From NCBI RefSeq assembly GCF_040954835.1, contig NC_090699.1:14253817-14317816 (forward strand): a stretch of 64,000 bases of DNA. Direction: 5' to 3'. The notes beneath the pieces were generated by a model. The model had not been told where the DNA came from and searched no databases. It saw only the letters and a program-made list of their open reading frames with translations. Numbering within the stretch: position 1 is the first letter of the stretch; the number at the start of each line of letters is the position of its first letter. Both the position numbers and the translations under genes were made by a program. Positions 15,001 to 24,000 of the stretch are shown piece after piece. This DNA comes from Lepisosteus oculatus (taxonomy: Eukaryota > Chordata > Actinopteri > Semionotiformes > Lepisosteidae).

Positions 15001-18000
15001 CAGGTCTTACCAGCTGTGGGCTCTCAAACAACAAACTCCTGCTGCCGGAAATCGCAGCCGGTCACTGGAGATCCCTTTCACATTTTACCCCCGTCCCCGG
15101 GAGCCAGGAGAGGGGTACGGATCGTGATCCGACGGGAAACCCGCTGGTGAGCGGAGCCTCACTTGGTGCGGATGTGGTCGGCGCAGCCCTCCGCCAGCAC
15201 GGCCAGGCACATCAGGCCGGCCTTCCTCTGGTACGGGTTCTCGCTGACCAGAGCCGCCTGCGTCAGGGGAGTCTGGGGGCAGAGGGGAGGGGCGGGGTTA
15301 GCGCGCGGACAGCCGGCCGCGGCGGGCGGAGCGACGGCGGACGCGTGCACTGACCAGCTGGCCGAAGAGCTTCTCGGGAGGCAGGTGGAGAGCGAGGGTG
15401 TCGATGACCTGCGGACAGAGATATCGAGTGAGGCAGGCGGTCAGACACTCTGCCGTAGCAGAGCACCGCGGCTACTGACCGGCCTGTATTTGTCACCGAT
15501 CCTCATTTCAGACCGGGTGGCGGCGTCGCCGGCGACCGTGGAACAGACCCCCGTACCTGGGCGGCGTAGTGTTTGGGCGTCTCGCTCTCTTCCCCCAGCT
15601 CCTCATTGTCATGCTCCTCGTCCTCGGGGTCCTCCTGGCCAGGAGGGGGCGCCGCGCTCAGCACGGGGAACACGGTCTGCAGGATCGGGGCCAGCAGTTT
15701 CTGCTTCAGCACGGTCTGGGGAGCGCAAGGACCGGAGGGGGGGAGTTATTGCCAGCTCATCGTTAACACTGCACTGAGGCAGATGAGGAGATGGTGACAG
15801 GATGAAACTGTGGGAGCGAGTTACCTTGCTCTTCAGCCTGATAAGAAAGGCGATGCAGGACAGAGCCTTCACACGCACTGAGTCGCTGAGGGTCGAGTCC
15901 GCACTCACCTGCCAACACACAGTTTAAATCACTGTCCTGCACCACGTGCAGCGCAACCTCTATACATCACAGACTAACGTTACCACTAGCACAATTAGTT
16001 AATATATTATAAACACAATCCCACTGACACTGACAGAGCAGTGTGAGACTCTCCAGGCTGGACTGGACTAACTGGACTGTGATCTTGCACCCAGCCTGTT
16101 CAAGGAGCCACCGATTTGCCAGAGAGCACAGAGTCCTGGTAGATGAATCCCAACCTTGCTCCCATTGGCACTTGGCCCACTGAGAGCCCCCACCGGGAGA
16201 ATGCTGACCGCAGTCGAGGCATGCCAAAGGCACGGCCCAGCCTCAGACTGGAGATGTCCGGCTCACAGAGTCAAACCTGATCCGCCATCGACTGCTAGAG
16301 CAGCAGAACTGACCTCCAGGCAGAAGTGAACGATGTCAGAGATGTGGGGGACGATGATGGACACCTCGCTCTCCATCAGCTCGTCAAACACCTCCATCGC
16401 CTCGCTGGCCTGGGACTGAGACAGAAGGCATGCAAATGAAGATGCCCTTTACAGAGCATCTTTTGAGTCTTTCTGATGAACAACTATTGGAGATTTGATC
16501 TCAAGTAAGGTCTTGTGGGCAACGAGGTGGTGGGGTGTGTAGCACTGCCATGTCATGGCTCTTTGGTTCCAGACTTGAGTCCGGACTGGGACACCTTCTC
16601 AGTGGAGTCTGCAGGTTCCCTTGTGTTTATGTGGGTTTTCACTGGGGGCACCAAGTTTCATCCACTTTCCAAGGACATGCTGGTGTGAAAAACTGGTGTC
16701 TCTAAAGTGTTCCCCTGCGTGTGTGGCCTGGGAACCACCCATCTCACCTATGATAGGACACCCACGTTTCTACACACCACCCTCACCTGGAACACGCTGC
16801 TTTTTACAACGAGGTCTTGGAAAACGACTTTGGCTGAACGTGCAAGTGCAGTGCTTTAGCATTTGAATTGATCTCATGATGAACTCAAGAGAGTTTGACA
16901 TGTTATTTTACTACAACCAACACCAAAAAGAAAATGTATTTACCGAGACGAGCTTACTCACACGCTGCATAACACAGAATTATTTGTAAAGAAGGATCTT
17001 TTCTCAGTGGTGGCCTGTCTGAGCCGAGCAGGGACAGGGATTCGGGCAGGCAGAGCCATTCCGAACAGAAGAGTAAGACAACCCTGTGATCCGGGTCAGG
17101 AATCACACTGGAGACCTGCTCAGTTCCCAGTACCATGGCTCACACGACACAGCTGGACACAAGAGTTTTCAGACCAAGCTGTGTCAGAGCTCAGGACAGC
17201 CCTGTGAGCGAAGCCCCGGACGCTCTGGGGACCGTCAGGAGCTCAGTCTGAAGTGCGAGGCACAGTTCCTTCACCAGCCAGTACTGGCTTTCAGCTCGCC
17301 CGTGCTGGAGGAAATCAACCCAGAATAAACGAGCCAAACCTCCACAAGCTCTGTACATGGCATGACATTTGAGTGATCTACAATGAGGTCTGCACCAAGA
17401 GCGCCCCCCAGTCCAGCTGTAGTGTGAACTACACTGTTTACCTGGTCAGTCTTGATCAGCTCCTGAATGGCCACAATCAGCTTGGGGACAATGGACCTCA
17501 TGAGGTTCTGAAAAACACACAGCAATGAAAGACTGGACACTATACACACCGCCCTCACACTGCACACTGCACACTGCACACTGCACACTGCACACTGCAC
17601 ACTGCACACTGCACACTGCACACTGCACACTGCACACTGCACACTGCACACTGCACACTGCACACACCGCCCTCACACACTGCACACTGCACACACCGCC
17701 CTCACACACTGCACACTCCGCCCTCACACACACACTGCACACTAACACAGAGAAATTACACTATGCACTAGTACATCCTATAATCACACACTTCCTAACA
17801 CACACTCTCAATACACTGTACACACAGAGAAACCACACCGTGCACTAGTACATCCCATAACTACACACTTCCTAACACACACTCTCAATACACTGTAGAT
17901 ACCGAGAAACCACACTGTGCACTAGTACATCCCATAATCGCACACTTTCTTACGCACACTCTCAATACACTGTACACACAGTGAAACCACACTGTGCACT

Positions 18001-21000
18001 AGTACATCCCATAATTACACACTTCCTAACACACACACAGGAATCCCACTCTGCAGTAGGACATTGTGCAGTCACGGTGTAGCTCTATGACGTTTTGAAG
18101 AGATTTTAAACTCACATAATGGCTCTTTTCTGAAAAGCAGGGACACAAGCCTGCCAGGTTCAAACTACAGCCACACTCTTTCTCGAAGGCCTCTTTGTCA
18201 TGCCAGCACTGCCCCAGCCAGCAGACACGAACGCGGCACAGTCCCCGACGCCCGAGCTCTCACCAGCTCCTGCGTGCCAGTGTAGGCGCTCATGGCGGTC
18301 AGCGTCTGGATGCTGTAGTACAGCGCCGTGGGGTTGGCCAGGTCCTGCAGGGTGCTGTGGAAGAGCTGCAGCAGCTGCCGGTAGTGCGGCTTGAACGGCT
18401 CCGGGTTCGACTCCACTACCTTGCTGAGCAACAGCAGGCCCACCTGAGTGACAGGGAGAGAAATGCGGGGGGTTAACATGGACAATACTGACCTGCTCAC
18501 TCTGAGAGAGAGGGGTGCCTGCCTATCTGGTGCTGTAGCTGTGTGTCTGTGTCAAGACAGGGGGCACTGTAGGTGTGTGTCTGTCTGTCCAGACAGGGGG
18601 CGCTGTAGCTATGTGTCTGTCGGTCTAGACAGCGGGCGCTGTAGCTGTGTGTCTGTCTGTCCAGGCAGGGGGTGCTGTAGCTGTGTGTCTGTCTGTCCAG
18701 GCAGGGGGCGCTGTAGCTGTGTGTCTGTCTGTCCAGGCAGCGGGCGCTGCAGCTGTGTGTCTGTCTGTCCAGGCAGGGGGCGCTGCAGCTGTGTGTCTGT
18801 CTGTCCAGACAGGGGGCGCTGCAGCTGTGTGTCTGTCTGTCCAGACAGGGGGCGCTGCAGCTGTGTGTCTGTCTGTCCAGGCAGGGGGCGCTGCAGCTGT
18901 GTGTCTGTCTGTCCAGGCAGGGGGTGCTGTAGCTGTGTGTCTGTCTGTCCAGGCAGGGGGCGCTGCAGCTGTGTGTCTGTCTGTCCAGGCAGGGGGCGCT
19001 GCAGCTGTGTGTCTGTGTCCAGGCAGGGGGCGCTGCAGCTGTGTGTCTGTCTGTCCAGACAGGGGGCGCTGCAGCTGTGTGTCTGTCTGTCCAGACAGGG
19101 GGCGCTGCAGCTGTGTGTCTGTCTGTCCAGACAGGGGGCGCTGCAGCTGTGTGTCTGTCTGTCCAGACAGGGGGCGCTGCAGCTGTGTGTCTGTCTGTCC
19201 AGACAGGGGGCGCTGCAGCTGTGTGTCTGTCTGTCCAGGCAGGGGGTGCTGTAGCTGTCTGTCTGTCCAGGCAGGGGGCGCTGTAGCTGTGTGTCTGTCA
19301 GTCCAGACAGGGGGCGCTGCAGCTGTGTGTCTGTCTGTCCAGGCAGGGGGCGCTGCAGCTGTGTGTCTGTCTGTCCAGGCAGGGGGCGCTGTAGCTGTGT
19401 GTCTGTGTCCAGGCAGGGGGCGCGGTAGCTGTCAGTCTGTCTGTCCAGGCAGGGAGTGGGTACCTGTCTGTCCTGCGGGTTGTTGCTCTTCGTTGACTGG
19501 TTAAGCAGAGCGAGGAGGGCGGGCCAGCGGTCGGGGGTCTCGTGCTTCACCAGGACGGCAGCCAGCTGGGACAGAGAGTGACGCACTTTGTGCCTGCAAG
19601 CAGAGCGTGGGGGGGGGGACACAGGGTGAGCAAGCGCAACGCCAGCACGGGAGAAAGACTTGGACGCGGGCAGTACTCACTCTGTCTCCTGCTGGAAAGC
19701 TTGCAGGACCACAGACTTCAGGCTGGGGAGGGAGAGAGGAGAAAGGGTTCAGACTGACGGACAGGGTGAGCCACAGAGATCTGAGCTCGGCCCACAGTCC
19801 ACAGAACACTCCGGCTCCTGCGCGTGGCGCGAGAGTCACTGATACTTTCATTATTTACCTCTGCTGTGGGAAGCTATGGAGTGGTAAATCAGATCAACAA
19901 TCAGAGATATAATCAGTAAGTCACAGTGCGATTGCACAAGCAACGTGCATGCGATTCCTCAGCCCCTCACGCGGGATGAGAGGTTATCGCTCGGGTGACG
20001 GGGCCTCGGAGTGATGACTGGACAGTGCCAGTCCCGAGTGAGCCAGACCATTCTCTCGGGGCTTGTGCAGTGAACTCCGCGACCTGCTGCCCCTTCCACT
20101 TCATTACACCTACTGTTCCACTCCACCCGCCTGGACGGAAACAGATCTCTCCTGTCCCGCCAAGAGATTCTGCAACGCAAAGGACTTTTTTAGGCCGGGG
20201 TCACAGCCGGTGGGCTGTGTTCCTACATCCGGCACACTCTAGGAGTGCCCAGATCGCTGTACAGTAGAGCTTTTCCACAGGAACAAGTTTAGCTTGTGTG
20301 GCGAAGACCTGCGGATGTGAAACAGTATTCCACTACGGATTCTTGTGAACCTTTTTATGGGCGCTCATGCGTTTGTTTGGCCAGCTCTCACCTGCACACA
20401 ACTGCAGGAAACCCCTGAATTGTACCCCGTTTGGCCAGGGTGCTAACAGGACGGTCCCGTGTGGGGGCTCTGTTCGCGTCCTCGGAACTGGTCCATTCTC
20501 GAGGACCCCAGTCATCCCAGTCACAAACTGTTTTCTCTCCTACCATCCGGTAAACGGTACCGAAGCATTCGGTCAAAGTCCAACAGATTACAGAACAGTT
20601 TCTACCTCCAGGCAATAAGACTGCTAAACAGCCAAGCTGCAGCTCCTTCAGCAAATCACCTGTACTGGCTACATGGACACACAATTTCACTGTATTCAGC
20701 ATAACTGCACTACTGGGACACACTGTACTGCACACACCCTGGACACAGAGCAGCTCCATTTATATCTATACTGAGCTCTGTCTGACTTTATCTCATTCAA
20801 TTTCTAGTGCACTGTTATCTATCATAATGTCACCTCATTTTCTAACTTTAATTTTGTGATATTTATATCTCCTAGGTGAGCTCGTAGAAAAGAAATTTCT
20901 ACTGCTGCACGCTGTATTGTTGTGCGTTTGATAAATAAACTCTGACTGACTGATTGACCGAACTGTCCGGGCAGTGACCTCATGTCCCCCTGGAGGACCT

Positions 21001-24000
21001 GGACACTGGCGCCCCCTTCAGGGTGTATCCCGCCTTGTGCCCACTGCTCCCGGGGACAAGCTCGGAGAAGCGATTACAGAAAGTGCGGTGATGACGATGT
21101 GAAAGACGGAGATGCTCGAAGGTGGAGGATTCAATCCGGAGGCCCGGGACACTGGAGAGCCAGCGGGAGAGGCAGAAGCTCAGACCTTTCCCTGTGCTCC
21201 GGGTCGATCTTCTTCCAGTGCTTGCTCACTCTCATCCTCAGCATCACCGAGGCGGACTGCCGGACCTGGCGGAGAGACGAGACGAGACGAGAGGAGCCCG
21301 TGAGCCCGTGGCGGCACGGCGCGGTGCCGGCGAGCCGGGGTGGGGGGGGGCGGGGTCAGTCACCTGGGGGTTCTGCGAGCCGGTCATGACGGCGCACAGG
21401 GCCGGGATCACTGCCGGGTCTTTGAAAGCCTGCTTCAGCTGGGCCGTGGCCTGCGGAGAAACAGCAGCGCGCGGTCAACACCCACTGGGGTCTGCTCTGC
21501 CCTCCTTACCACGGCAGGGCCTCTACTGGGACAAGCAGAGGTAGCGGGAGGGCGAAGTGAAACGCGTCGTGTCCGCCTTGTACCAGTGAAATGTCTACTC
21601 CAGATCCAAAGCTGCACAGGGGTGTGGAATGTGGAGAATTTCAGCTCTGTTTGGGGAGGATTTTAGTACGCTCAGCTTAAACCACAGCAGGGTAGAAATG
21701 TTTGAGTTCAGTGCCCATCCGTGTTGGGACACTCTGCCATCAAGTGGATTACACCAGCGTCAAACGAGGCTTTGGCCTCCCACCCGATTCTTCATTCGCC
21801 ACATCTGGAGCGCGGGTTCGACACGCTCCTGCTGTATAACCTGTACAGACACCTCAAGCAGCCCCCAGCCTCTCCACAGCGCCTCCGCCAGGCAGGGGAG
21901 AGCACAGCATGGAACACGAATCACTGATCACACAGCCCTTCCACTGAAGTGCTCTGGGGCACAGATTCGACACCAGTAAGGGGACACACTCCAGCAGTCT
22001 GAAAGCCAAGAGACTGGATGGCCTCCTTTTTTTTATATTACACCGCACACAACTAACAGCATACACAATATCAAACACAAAAGTCAAGCCACAACTAGAG
22101 GAACCCACTGAGAAAACTGAACACAGAAGATGAGTGCTGAGCACTTGTGAGTTAAAGACAGAGATCAGGCTAGTTCAAGGTGAAGCAAGGGCTCAGAGGA
22201 TGTGTATTAGCAGACTATTACACATAAGGTGACCGAGCTGCACCAAGCGGACCAATACTCTTGTGACGAGCTCATCGAAAGTGAAGCGTTCAGACATCAA
22301 ATGAAACCAATGATATGTGGAATTACTGTGTTTTACTGTATCCCCTTTCCCATTTCTCTGAAGGACCAGCCGTGGACTCTGTGGGAGAAAGCAGAATTGT
22401 ATACATTTGATCATGTCTTTTCCCCCAATCCTTCAGACACGTGGATAAGGTCCTGAAGTAAGGGGGAAGGCTGCTGTGAAAGTGGGTTGACATTTCTAGC
22501 TCTATTCAGCGCATGTCTTCGGTGGGAATGTACTGTACCACCCTGGAGCCTGAAGTTTGGTTGGAGCTGTTGGAATGGCAGTAATGCATCGTTCAGGGAC
22601 GGGTGGGATTATTGTGCTGTACCCAGTTCTCTTCCAAAGGGGGGAATTCAGTGGCCAGGCCCAGTAATCAAGTCTGGGTTAGGCCAGACTGGGGGGGGAG
22701 ACACCAGGAGATGTCTGATAACTGGGACCAGAAGGGGGACTGAGTGGCAGCAGCGTGGTCTGGGAAGTGGAGACCGCGCGCCGGACCTCACAGCGGTCAC
22801 TCAGCAAGACGCAAGCCCACCCTTGGGCTCGTCGGGAACTTTCTGTGGGGAGCTCGAAATAAAAGAGATACAAAAGGAGAAAGACAAACCATAAGAATGA
22901 CATACAAAACACAAGATGACACTTACAGTGAAAATACAGCGGACCCCAAATACTTCAATACTTTTCTAAGAGTGTCGAGTTGAGAGACGACAGCCTCAGG
23001 ATAGGTGCTCTGTTCTAGACTTGATACACCCTAGGCAGCTCAAACAGCGGAAACTCATAGTCCTCAGAGCTTTCCGCTGGAAGTGTGTCGCCTATATCAG
23101 AGCACTAGAGGGCCACAGCCAGTTGTTCTAGAGGCAGTGTGGACCACTCTCTCCAGCTGTCTCCTCTCCTGAGTGGACCAGGTAAAAGATTTATTCCTGG
23201 CTGAAAAGAGAAGGAAACGCAACGTTTTGTGTCACCCACAGATGCAGGAATAAACCTTTTAGCCATTCCTTTGCAGCCTGCGCATGCCGACGCAGCTCCC
23301 CACCTGAACTACTGTACATCCGCTCCTGCCTGCCTGCCCTAACCAGACCGGCACGGAAACCGTCAAGACACTCAAGGCCCCGAGGCAGACCGGCCTCCGA
23401 GCGGAGGAGAGTTTGTTTGTTGTGCCGAGGAACTCCGAGGTGTCCGCACGCTCACATTAGCAGGGCAAACGGAACAGGGCCCGGGGTTGGCACAGCAGGG
23501 GAGAGCCTCTCTCGAGCCCGGGGGCCCATCACCCTCACAGCTGCTCGCATTCAGATGCTAATGAGCCAGTTAGAGCTGTGAATGGGAGTGCTAACTGCAC
23601 ACTCCAGCAGCACAGCCCTGCTATAGACACGTCCTGCCGAAGGGCGAGAGCCCTCTGGGGACAGGAGGGTCACAGCAGGGGGGGGGGGGGCTCTTCGCCT
23701 CTCCAGCGGCCGTACAGAGGCCCCGCGCCGCAGTGAAGCCTAGGGACGTTTGCACAGCGAGGGGAGGGAACGCGTTCCGATGTTGTTTTTCACCCACTGA
23801 GACTTCACCTGCAGAGACCTCCGCCCACCACAGCCTACTCACTTCACAGCTCGTGTCAATCAATCAATCAATCAAGGTTTATTTATCAAGGCACGAGCAG
23901 TACAGCACACAGCGGTGTTGTCGGCAAATGAAATGCTTTGTCCGCGAGCTCGTTGAGAGAACCGGGAAACTGAATGAGAGCCCCACGGCCCTGTCTGCCC

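Noticed and set aside
18448..19622. Open frames of 268-337 codons on both strands (CVSVCPGRGRCS and DRQTHSCSAPCL repeats)
   Set aside because: 36-bp intronic minisatellite with a length divisible by three. Only exon 5 (19464-19593) is real coding.
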